From IMG/VR virus record IMGVR_UViG_3300034061_003353, positions 1 to 21,834 of that record: DNA of 21,834 nt; one strand, given 5' to 3'. Shown piece by piece: positions 1-8,039 of this stretch. A program made the translations under genes and the position numbers. Positions within the stretch are counted from its first letter, which is position 1. Each line of letters begins with the position of its first letter. The stretch comes from a virus. The notes below the pieces were generated by a model. That model searched no databases, was not told where the DNA came from, and saw nothing but the letters and a program-made list of their open reading frames with translations.

Positions 1-3000
1 AAGGTTTTATTCCTAATTTTGCTGATCCAAAAATTAAAACAAACAGTGGTAAAGATGCAATTGAATCTTTTTATCGTAAAGGTTCAGAAGTGGAAGGTAA
101 AAAATTAACAGGTGGAGTTATAGCTTTTCCTGTTCCTCAAACTACAGATTTATATTCAGTTGGATCTTCTAGCGTAAATATTCCTGGTTCTGGATTTGGA
201 GTTCCTTTGTATGATGCGGTATTGGCTGAAGTGTCAAAAAGAGGAGCATGGTTAACATCTGATAGAGAAACAGTTAGTGATAAGGCTAGAAGAATTTGGG
301 ACGGTTATAGAAAATTAAGGACAGGTGATGTAAAAAATAAAAAATTACCAATAAAAAATTGGTTTTTAGATCCAGCATTTAATAATGGCAGTTATGAATT
401 CCCAATGAATCCACAAGATTTATTAAAAAATAAATCTACATGGCCTTCTGAAAACGATCCTGTTTGGTCTCTGCAACACGCTTATCAATTTAAAAAGTCT
501 CAATTAGATAGTCCTGTAAAAAATAAAATGGCGTCTGGTTTTATACCTAATTTTGCTTATAAACAAGCAGTAATGGGCTTAGAAGAAAGTATGAGCGGCA
601 ATAAAGCCATCTTCGATACTAAGCCTTTCCCACACATTAGAAACAGCAGTCAACCAACATTTAGCTCCGCAATAGCTGATCATGGTGGTTTAGGTAATGC
701 TTTGAGTGATTCTATGAGAGGACAGAAAGCTGCGGGATTGATGAATAAAGGATTTGTTCCTAATTTTGCCAATAACCGATCCTTCAGAAGAAGGGTTCAA
801 AGAAATCAAGGACAGAATCAAACTCAAAATACTCAATCAAATTTCAACCCAACTCAAATACAATCAAGTGCAGAACAATTCGCTCAAGATGCATTAACAA
901 AAATTAATAATGCATATCAATATATTGCTGTTTTTGGCGCAGCATTTGCAGATGTTATTGAAAACGTATCAAAATCAACAATAACAACAATAAAATCAAC
1001 ATCTTCAAAAGTTCAATCATCTATAGGATCTTTATCTAATAATTTAACTTCTTCTGTTTCTAATATGTCTAATAGTGGAAATAGATTTGCAAAATTTTCA
1101 GAAGGATTATCTAAAGCTAGTACGGCAATAGCAATTCTTGGTCCTACTATTGCAGGTTTTGCGGAACAGGCTGTTTTTGGAAATAAAAAACGAACTGAGA
1201 TGACAGGTACAGAAAGATCTCTTCAATCGGCTTTAAGTACTGGATTGAGTGCTGTTTCTACAGGCGCTGGTATAGGAGCAGCTTTCGGGCCTGTAGGCTT
1301 AGGAATAGGTGCTGCTGCTGGAGCTTTAGTTGGTTTCGTTTCTGCTTTAAATGCAGCAAAATTAAGTGCTGAAGATCTTGCTGAAATGGCTGATAATCAA
1401 AAACAAAATACTCAACAAAATGTTTCTGCTGGTCAGAAATATACTCAAGCTCAACAAGAATATGCAAAACTTTTAGCTTCTGGCGCTTCGTCTGATAAAT
1501 TACAATTAGCTAGTAAAAGTTTATCAGAATCATTTAATCAAATTACAGATGTTAAATTAGCAGATGAATTGAGTAAAACAAAAGGTGGTGTAGAAGCTTT
1601 AAATTCTGTATTGAGTAAATTTGAAACTGATAAAAATGTTTTGACTGCTGCTTTGTCTTTTTCTGCTGGAATAAAAGGCGGTAAAACTCAAGGAAGCGTT
1701 CAACTTGGAGAAAGAGTTAAAGAATTAAAATCAATAGGTTTAAGTGAAGATCAATTATCTGTATTGCAATCTTTTAAATTAGAAAAAGAAAATATACCTC
1801 AATTCATTCCTCCTGCTGGGCTTGGGCCAGGCACAAGGATAAATGTTGAAACCGTCAAAGAATCTAGTTTAAAAACTGCTCAACAAATTGCAGAAAATAT
1901 AGCTAAATCAACAATAGGATCTAAAGGTACAGTGGAAGAAGTCAAAGCTTTTCAAGAATCTATTCTTGAACTCTTGCTTAAAAAAGATAAGGAGGAAATT
2001 TTAAAAGAGTTATCTTCTGGAAATCAATTTATAAATAATATTATAGAAAATGCTAGAAAAGAAGGTAATTTATTAAAACTAAGAAATGATTTAAGTTCAT
2101 CTATTTTAAAACAAATAGGCGAAGCAAATGCGCAATTAGAACAAGATGATTTTGGCAGAAAGCTTTTAGATGAGATAAATAATTTTAAATTTTCATTGGC
2201 AGAAGGTATTCTTAGTCCTTTATCTATAGCTACAGAAAAATTAAAAACTCAAAGAACAAAAACAATATCAGAAGGTCAAGATAAATTAACAGAATTAAAT
2301 TTAAATTTCGCAAAAGAAAATCAAGAAAAATTTTTAAAATTAAATCCTAGTTCTGAAGTTATTCAAAGTAAGATAAGACCAGCATTAGAGAAAGCGCAAA
2401 CTGGAGATCTTTCAGGTCTTCAAGCGATATTACAAGAAAGTTCGATTACAGGGCCAAGCCCATTTGATCCCGCAATTATTAATGATTTAAAAAAAATCTA
2501 TGAAGAATTTAACAGATCAGTAGACAAACAAAATAGAAGCAATGTCAATCAATTAAAATTAACAGATTTACAAGGTCGTGTAGAACAAATACGCGCAAAA
2601 ACTACAGAGTTTCAAGCAACATTATTGCAAAAACAAATTCAATTATTAGGCGATCAAGAAAGAATCGAGGCTACTAGAAAAACAAATTCTGAATTAGAAA
2701 TAGACGCTATCGAAAGAAAAATGGCCGATCAAGGTAATTTTCTAGGCAGAGGAGTTATAGGAAAAGCTGAATCTAAAATTGCATTACGAAATGAAACAAC
2801 AACAAAAAAACTTGTTGATTTAGAAATTAGTAGATCAAAGTCTGCTCAGTCTGATTATCAATCATTAATCGAAAAACAACAAACTAATTTAACAAAAATG
2901 GCCGCTCAATCTGAATTTGAGGGTCGTCCAATGCAAGCTATTGGTTTAAGAGAGCAAGCTAGAAATATAAAATCTATAGATATAACAAATAGTCAAACAC

Positions 3001-4484
3001 TATCTCAAGCTATATCTCAATTACAACAAAGTCCATTTGCCGATCCAACATTAGAAAACGAAAGAGTCAGAACATTAGAAAAATTAAAGACTGTTCAAAA
3101 CGATATTGTTAATGGCAAACTAAAAGAAGAAGAAATAACAAAACGCCTTAATAACGAAGAATTGAGAAATGCTAAAAGATCAACTTCTATAGTTTATGGA
3201 TTCAAAGAAGGTTTTGACGCTTTAAGAGATGAAGCTGATACAGGTTTGAATAGATTAGCTAGAGATACTCCAGCGCTTTTTAGAGATGGAATGGTGAATG
3301 CTATAAAAGCAGCAGTAAAAGAAACAGATAATTTAGGCGATGCTCTTTTAGGTGTTGCTGCTAATTTCTTAGATATTATTAGTAGTAGATTAATGGAAGT
3401 TGGTGTTTCAAAATTGATAAGTGGATCAGGAATTGAAAGTCTATTTACGGCTCAAAAAGGAGGTGTAGTACGCGCACAATCTGGCATGTATATTTCTGGA
3501 ACTGGTTCTGGAGATAAATATCCAGCATTGCTTGAGAATGGAGAATATGTATTAAATAGAAATGCGGTAATGGCAATGGGTGGACCTGCCGCGCTTGACA
3601 CCTTGAATTTCTCTGCTGCACCTCGTTTTGCTGCTGGAGGTCAATTTAAAAATCAATTCGATAATATTTCTAGTATGGAAGCTAATATGACGGAAATGGG
3701 ATTGGAGTCTAGCCCATTATATAAAGAACTTACAGATGCTGCAAAACAAAAAGCTGATGAAGAAAGAAGAAAAAAACTTGCCGATAAACAACAAAGAGCA
3801 GCTATGATTGGTAGTTTAGTGGCTGCTGCTGCAACGGTGGCTATAGGTGCTGGTATTTCCAATGCAGCTTCTAACATAAAAGCAACTAATGCACAAAAGT
3901 TATCTGCAAAATTTCAAGCAACAGGAGGAGCTGGCTTAAATAATTCAGAATTAGGAAAATTAGCTAGTTTTCAAAAATCAGGACTGTTGGGTAAAAATTT
4001 CGAATATATTGGTGGAACTCCACAAACTGGATTTGGATCTGTATTTTCTGGACCCACAATTGGAAAAACTTGGTATCAAAAAGCTGGATCTGCTATTTCT
4101 AAACCATTTAGAAGGCAGGCTGGTGGATTAATTGGATCTCGTTTATCTGATACAATTCCTGGTTATATGGAAGGTGGATTATATAACTCTCCAATGGTTA
4201 AAAGATATGGAACTAGCATGCAAGGTGGCGGTTCATCAATTATGGCTGCTGGAAATAATAGTTCTACAGTTAATAATAATACAAGCGCAAATAATTCATT
4301 TAATTTTAATACTACAATTCAGAAAGATGGTAAAATTACTATGGGCAGTAATACATCTAGTTATGAACAGCAAGATATTGAATTATCTAAGAATCTTAAT
4401 AATAGAATATATGCTGCTGTTGGTGAAGTTATTCGTAAGGAAAAACAATTTGGCGGTTCTCTAGCTGGAGTTAGAAACTCATAA
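1..4484 (+). CDS. Tail tape measure protein (5' partial), lambda gpH role
   Basis: This protein sets tail length and is ejected ahead of the DNA during infection. The frame is open from the window edge (first whole codon at 3), giving at least 1493 residues; the GTG at 90 is only an internal codon. In order it shows GFIPNFA motifs around a possible GNAT-like domain (to about 770), Ala/Gly-rich hydrophobic stretches (about 1119-1182 and 1251-1362), and a long Gln/Lys/Glu-rich helical region (about 1380-3200). Next come a tape-measure signature GSGDKYPALLENGEYV (about 3504-3551), another hydrophobic segment (about 3799-3870), a second Gly-rich module near 4114, and the ending IRKEKQFGGSL. Its size, composition, hydrophobic segments and position before the distal tail genes support the call. 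If entirely helical at 0.15 nm per residue it would span more than 220 nm, but the N-terminal part looks globular. One base separates it from the next ATG. Confidence 0.88.
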   Translation, partial: GFIPNFADPKIKTNSGKDAIESFYRKGSEVEGKKLTGGVIAFPVPQTTDLYSVGSSSVNIPGSGFGVPLYDAVLAEVSKRGAWLTSDRETVSDKARRIWDGYRKLRTGDVKNKKLPIKNWFLDPAFNNGSYEFPMNPQDLLKNKSTWPSENDPVWSLQHAYQFKKSQLDSPVKNKMASGFIPNFAYKQAVMGLEESMSGNKAIFDTKPFPHIRNSSQPTFSSAIADHGGLGNALSDSMRGQKAAGLMNKGFVPNFANNRSFRRRVQRNQGQNQTQNTQSNFNPTQIQSSAEQFAQDALTKINNAYQYIAVFGAAFADVIENVSKSTITTIKSTSSKVQSSIGSLSNNLTSSVSNMSNSGNRFAKFSEGLSKASTAIAILGPTIAGFAEQAVFGNKKRTEMTGTERSLQSALSTGLSAVSTGAGIGAAFGPVGLGIGAAAGALVGFVSALNAAKLSAEDLAEMADNQKQNTQQNVSAGQKYTQAQQEYAKLLASGASSDKLQLASKSLSESFNQITDVKLADELSKTKGGVEALNSVLSKFETDKNVLTAALSFSAGIKGGKTQGSVQLGERVKELKSIGLSEDQLSVLQSFKLEKENIPQFIPPAGLGPGTRINVETVKESSLKTAQQIAENIAKSTIGSKGTVEEVKAFQESILELLLKKDKEEILKELSSGNQFINNIIENARKEGNLLKLRNDLSSSILKQIGEANAQLEQDDFGRKLLDEINNFKFSLAEGILSPLSIATEKLKTQRTKTISEGQDKLTELNLNFAKENQEKFLKLNPSSEVIQSKIRPALEKAQTGDLSGLQAILQESSITGPSPFDPAIINDLKKIYEEFNRSVDKQNRSNVNQLKLTDLQGRVEQIRAKTTEFQATLLQKQIQLLGDQERIEATRKTNSELEIDAIERKMADQGNFLGRGVIGKAESKIALRNETTTKKLVDLEISRSKSAQSDYQSLIEKQQTNLTKMAAQSEFEGRPMQAIGLREQARNIKSIDITNSQTLSQAISQLQQSPFADPTLENERVRTLEKLKTVQNDIVNGKLKEEEITKRLNNEELRNAKRSTSIVYGFKEGFDALRDEADTGLNRLARDTPALFRDGMVNAIKAAVKETDNLGDALLGVAANFLDIISSRLMEVGVSKLISGSGIESLFTAQKGGVVRAQSGMYISGTGSGDKYPALLENGEYVLNRNAVMAMGGPAALDTLNFSAAPRFAAGGQFKNQFDNISSMEANMTEMGLESSPLYKELTDAAKQKADEERRKKLADKQQRAAMIGSLVAAAATVAIGAGISNAASNIKATNAQKLSAKFQATGGAGLNNSELGKLASFQKSGLLGKNFEYIGGTPQTGFGSVFSGPTIGKTWYQKAGSAISKPFRRQAGGLIGSRLSDTIPGYMEGGLYNSPMVKRYGTSMQGGGSSIMAAGNNSSTVNNNTSANNSFNFNTTIQKDGKITMGSNTSSYEQQDIELSKNLNNRIYAAVGEVIRKEKQFGGSLAGVRNS
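3..770 (+). repeat. Three GFIPNFA-type motifs in the tape measure N-terminal part
   Basis: GFIPNFA is encoded at 3-23 and 537-557, and the variant GFVPNFA at 750-770. The spacings are 178 and 71 codons. Only the seven-residue core and its DNA are conserved between copies, so these look like linker or boundary motifs rather than a duplicated domain. I recall similar PNFA motifs in large phage structural proteins, but I cannot confirm a family here. More copies may lie upstream of the window. Confidence 0.75.
105..510 (+). other. Embedded GNAT-like acetyltransferase domain (tentative) in the tape measure
   Basis: Between the first and second GFIPNFA motifs is a globular-looking segment. It begins LTGGVIAFPVP and continues with GFGVPLYDAVLAEV, GAWLTSDRETVSDKARRIW and DGYRKLRTGDV, then a Trp- and Pro-rich tail. 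The pattern G-x-G-x-x-LYD, then LTSDR, then S-x-x-A-x-x-x-W resembles the acetyl-CoA-binding helix and C-terminal part of GNAT-like domains carried by phage structural proteins. No catalytic residue can be assigned by eye. The alternative is a structural domain of unknown role. Confidence 0.4.
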
Positions 4485-4485
4485 A

Positions 4486-5430
4486 ATGAAAAACGCACTA
4501 TTAAATTACGAAAATCAATTTTTCTTGAATAACTCCAGTATTTCAGGAATTATTTCTGTTGATGGTTCTTATTCTATTAATTACGCGCCAATTAAAACTA
4601 TAGGTGTTGGATATAATAAACAAGTGATAGCTGAAGTTCCAACGGCTAATTTTTCTATTAATAAATATTTATTATATAATGAACCGTTTTTGCTTTTTAC
4701 AGGAGAATCTCAAAATAGAACAGCTATTCCATTTAAAGGAAGTTTAAATTATAAAAATAAAAAATTTGGATTTCAATCGGGATATCTTAATTCATTTAAT
4801 TTATCTTGTTCGGTTGGAGAAACACCAAAAACCACAAGTGATATAATTGTTTATGGTGACATAGGTCCATCTTACGACGCTTCTGGTAATTTTAAACCTC
4901 CATACATATCAGTTCCACAAACAAAAGATATAACATTAATATGCAGTGGATCTAGTACAAATAGAATAACAAATTTTAATTATAGTATTGATTGCAAGAA
5001 ACAAGCTATTTATACATTGAATCAAAGTGGATATTCTTATTCGGGGCCTACTGGACCAACATCACCAGTTCTAAACTACATACCAACAGAGGTATTATTA
5101 AATTTACCTATTGAAATAAATGCATCTTTTACGTTAGAGGTCGATGATTATACTTCTAAATCTGTATATAATATATTAAATAATGATGGTGATACTAATT
5201 TTTCTATAAATATAAATGGAACAGTTTTTACAGATGAAGTTCTTTCGGTTGGTGGGCAGAATTTAGCGGTTGATGGTGGATTTGATTTATTATTATATGA
5301 AAAAGCTGTAGGTATAAACATGTTCAATCAATCATTTAATAATGTAAAACTAGTATCTCAAGAATTTAATTCAAGTGCTGACGACGTTTTAAGTGTAAAA
5401 CTTAATTATAAAGGTTATCTAAACAATTAA
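4486..5430 (+). CDS. Minor tail / tail-tube-like structural protein, 314 aa (paralogue of 7233-8039)
   Basis: I do not recognise a named family. The protein is soluble, rich in Asn, Ser, Tyr and beta-branched residues, and has no signal peptide or membrane segment. It appears bipartite: residues 15-126 and 160-312 each look like a beta-sandwich, which would suit a duplicated tail-tube or distal-tail fold. Residues 100-126 align without gaps with residues 92-118 of the 268-residue protein two genes on: 8 of 27 are identical, including YL, S, E, D and YG-x-I. It starts one base after the tape measure stop, where lambda has the distal tail gene gpM, so a tail-completion or distal-tail role is likely. 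No Shine-Dalgarno sequence is close to the start, so coupled translation is plausible. Residues 183-197 are a Pro/Gly-rich loop. Confidence 0.6.
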   Translation: MKNALLNYENQFFLNNSSISGIISVDGSYSINYAPIKTIGVGYNKQVIAEVPTANFSINKYLLYNEPFLLFTGESQNRTAIPFKGSLNYKNKKFGFQSGYLNSFNLSCSVGETPKTTSDIIVYGDIGPSYDASGNFKPPYISVPQTKDITLICSGSSTNRITNFNYSIDCKKQAIYTLNQSGYSYSGPTGPTSPVLNYIPTEVLLNLPIEINASFTLEVDDYTSKSVYNILNNDGDTNFSININGTVFTDEVLSVGGQNLAVDGGFDLLLYEKAVGINMFNQSFNNVKLVSQEFNSSADDVLSVKLNYKGYLNN

Positions 5431-5431
5431 T

Positions 5432-7231
5432 ATGGGAATACCACTATCATCATTATCTAATAAATTAGGAGTAAATGTTGCGGCTACTGACATATTTTTG
5501 GTATCCAATTCAGATTCTACACAAGATAATAAAATAACCAGAGATGAATTAAGTAAAGCGTTTACTGGTTTTTACGCTCAAGCTGGCGAAGGTTTTACTA
5601 TTTTTGAAAGTAATGGAGTTTATGGATTATCAGTAAGCGGATCAAATGGTTTTGTTGGTATAAATGATCGAACTCCATTTGTTTCATTAGATGTTATAGA
5701 TAATACTGCTTCTACAAATGGTTCTGGTCAAATTAGACTAAGTACTCCAAATTCTGGAAGAAAAATAGGTTTTTCATTAAGTGATCCAAATACATACTAT
5801 CAATTCAGTAAAAAACCAAATGATATTAAATTATATTTAGAATCTTCAGTTAATAATGGATCAACATTCACTAATTTATTCGTAGTGGATCAAAGTGGAA
5901 ATTTTGGTATTACTAACTCTACTGAAGCTTTATCCGATAAGTTTTTAGTAAGTGGAGCGTCAATTCAATTTCAAAATTCAGGCAACGCTATACTTTTTGA
6001 TCCATATAATACAGAAATTAAAACAAGCGCTAATGATGAAACATTGTTTTTAAATTATAATAATATTGCAGATATAAATATAGGCAGAAATGCTGTTTAT
6101 GTAGATAATAATTTAACAGCTCCAAAAGTTGGTCTTGGACATTCTATACCTGATACGCTTTTGCATGTAAGTGGAATTGGTTCAGTATTCAAACTTCAAA
6201 GTTCTTCTGTAGCTGTAAATCAATCTTTTAGAAATTCTACAACTTTTGGAAATATCGGTATAAATTCTAATAAATTTTATTTTGGTCCTAATAATGGATT
6301 GAGTGATTCTAATATTGTTTATAATATGGCTGGTATTGGAACTTTAGGAATAGGAAATTCAAATCCAATATATAAATTAGATTTAGTATCAAGTGGACCA
6401 ACGGATTATACTGTAGCTCATTTTGAAACAACAGGAGCAAAAACAATAGAAATAGGTATAGGAAGTAATAGACCTTTAGATGCTGGAGCTGGAGATACTG
6501 GTCCAAGAAATTCATTTTTAACACTTTCTAGATATGATGGATCATCAGATGTTGATAAATGGTCTATAGGAAATATTTATAATGATTCTACTTTTGGAGG
6601 TAACGATGATTTTGTTTTTATAACAAATGGATATTTCGGAGCGTCTCCAAATGTGGTTGCTAAATTAAGTAAAGCGGGAAGTTTGGATATTGATGGAAGT
6701 TATACAACAAATGATGCATATTGTAAGGGAAAATTTGTTCAAGTTTTTAAGACTAGATTAACAGGAAATAATATATATTTCGATCCATTTTCTGAATCTT
6801 CAAGCGCAAGTCCAAGTGGTCATAATGAAATTTTATGTCCATTTGGAATAACTCCTTATGCAGGTAGAATAGAAAAAATTCAAATAATAAGCTCAGATAA
6901 TCTTGCGGCATATCAAGATGGAAGATTTGAAATAGCTGCTATAACTCAAATTCCTAATACACCTTCGGGAGTTACTGGTCAAACATCATTTTTACCATGC
7001 TCCACTAATATAACAACAATAAGTGGTGCAATAGGTTATGTGGATTTTCCAGCTATAAGTAGAAATCAATTAATAACTTTAAATAGAACTCAGTTCACTA
7101 ATACAACCGCTTTTGCTAGTGGACAGTTATTACAATATAGAATATGTCAAAATTTTGATGCTGCAAATCCAGGTTTAACTACCGCTAAAAATTATACAGT
7201 CATGTCAACAGTTTCTTTTACAGTTACTTGA
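5432..7231 (+). CDS. Fibre-like tail structural protein with repeated VGIG-x(n)-L-x-V motifs, 599 aa
   Basis: The N-terminus (PLSSLSNKLG..DIFLVSNS..NKITRDEL) resembles the short adaptor that starts many phage fibre proteins. It is followed by spaced beta motifs of the form VGI/LGI...P...LDV: residues 74-90, 158-174, 232-246 and 304-319. Such repeats are typical of trimeric beta-structured fibre shafts. Residues 425-599 form a separate C-terminal domain ending in VMSTVSFTVT, a plausible receptor-binding or trimerising head. There is no autoproteolytic chaperone domain. The gene lies between two related tail proteins (4486-5430 and 7233-8039), an unusual position for a fibre, so it may be a decoration of the tail tube end or a side fibre on the distal tail. 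It starts one base after the upstream stop, with AT-rich sequence and no Shine-Dalgarno. The specific receptor is unknown. Confidence 0.6.
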   Translation: MGIPLSSLSNKLGVNVAATDIFLVSNSDSTQDNKITRDELSKAFTGFYAQAGEGFTIFESNGVYGLSVSGSNGFVGINDRTPFVSLDVIDNTASTNGSGQIRLSTPNSGRKIGFSLSDPNTYYQFSKKPNDIKLYLESSVNNGSTFTNLFVVDQSGNFGITNSTEALSDKFLVSGASIQFQNSGNAILFDPYNTEIKTSANDETLFLNYNNIADINIGRNAVYVDNNLTAPKVGLGHSIPDTLLHVSGIGSVFKLQSSSVAVNQSFRNSTTFGNIGINSNKFYFGPNNGLSDSNIVYNMAGIGTLGIGNSNPIYKLDLVSSGPTDYTVAHFETTGAKTIEIGIGSNRPLDAGAGDTGPRNSFLTLSRYDGSSDVDKWSIGNIYNDSTFGGNDDFVFITNGYFGASPNVVAKLSKAGSLDIDGSYTTNDAYCKGKFVQVFKTRLTGNNIYFDPFSESSSASPSGHNEILCPFGITPYAGRIEKIQIISSDNLAAYQDGRFEIAAITQIPNTPSGVTGQTSFLPCSTNITTISGAIGYVDFPAISRNQLITLNRTQFTNTTAFASGQLLQYRICQNFDAANPGLTTAKNYTVMSTVSFTVT

Positions 7232-7232
7232 T

Positions 7233-8039
7233 ATGGCTAAATTTATAAAGTACGAAAATATAGATTTTAGAATAAACAATGATGTTTTTTATTCTAATTC
7301 AGTAGCTATTTCATTACAATCTAACATATCTCCAATATTATTGTCAGATGGAACTTTGTTGCGATATGCACCAGATAACACGGTTGTAGGATCTTTAAAT
7401 ACTGAATTTTATCTAACAGATTCATTTCCTAATTATTTAAATACGCTTTCTACTACAGAAAGCTCTGTAATAGCTGAGTTCGCTGGAATAAAAATTGAAA
7501 ATTGTTATTTAAAATCTTTATCTTTTAAAGTGGCTAATTTTGAACCAGTCTTATTATCTGCTGATTTTGATTGGTATGGAAAAATAAATTCAACAAATAG
7601 CACGAATGCATTAAAACCATTTACATCAACAAGAAATTCAAGTTTAACAAATATATCTCATTCACATCATACATTTTTAATGGACGTAGATAAAGTATTT
7701 GGATATGACGAGATTTTTTCTTTCGATTATTCAGAAAAAGTTGACCTGTTGCCATTTTTTGCAAATGGAGAAGTTACTCCTTTCAGAGTGGCAAAAACGA
7801 ATAGAATAAAAACAATTTCAGTTGATGGAAATTATTTTAAAAAAAATGATGTTGCAAATATAGAAGGTCAATCTGTTAACTGTGATTTATATTTAAAAAA
7901 TTATCAAAATACATTATTAAAAACATTTAATATTTCAGGTAAAATAGAATCGCGTTCATTAAACGTTTCTAGCGATGGATTGTTGCAAAGTACATTATCA
8001 ATGTTAGAAAAAGTCACAATAAATAGAAATAACATATGA
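7233..8039 (+). CDS. Minor tail / tail-tube-like structural protein, 268 aa (paralogue of 4486-5430)
   Basis: This is a soluble beta-rich protein without a recognised name. It shares its layout with the 314-residue protein: an N-terminal half ending in YLKSLSF...ADFDWYGKI (residues 92-118) and a C-terminal half beginning near FGYDEIFSFDYSEKVDLLPFF. The best local match to its paralogue is weak but ungapped over 27 residues. The paralogy and a place just before the gpM-like gene suggest a tail-tube-terminator or distal-tail ring function. This rests on context, not on a family match. The stop overlaps the start of the next gene as ATGA (8036-8039), which favours translational coupling. Its own ATG follows the upstream TGA by one base. 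Confidence 0.58.
   Translation: MAKFIKYENIDFRINNDVFYSNSVAISLQSNISPILLSDGTLLRYAPDNTVVGSLNTEFYLTDSFPNYLNTLSTTESSVIAEFAGIKIENCYLKSLSFKVANFEPVLLSADFDWYGKINSTNSTNALKPFTSTRNSSLTNISHSHHTFLMDVDKVFGYDEIFSFDYSEKVDLLPFFANGEVTPFRVAKTNRIKTISVDGNYFKKNDVANIEGQSVNCDLYLKNYQNTLLKTFNISGKIESRSLNVSSDGLLQSTLSMLEKVTINRNNI

Noticed and set aside
90-92. GTG as the start of the tape measure
   Set aside because: The frame is open from base 3 and the sequence before it encodes GFIPNFA, the same motif found twice later in the protein, so the gene starts upstream of the window.
1258-4464. Short open frames on the minus strand (1258-1467, 3653-3877) and in the second frame (4132-4464)
   Set aside because: They overlap the well-supported tape measure gene completely and have compositions expected of AT-rich antisense or off-frame reading.
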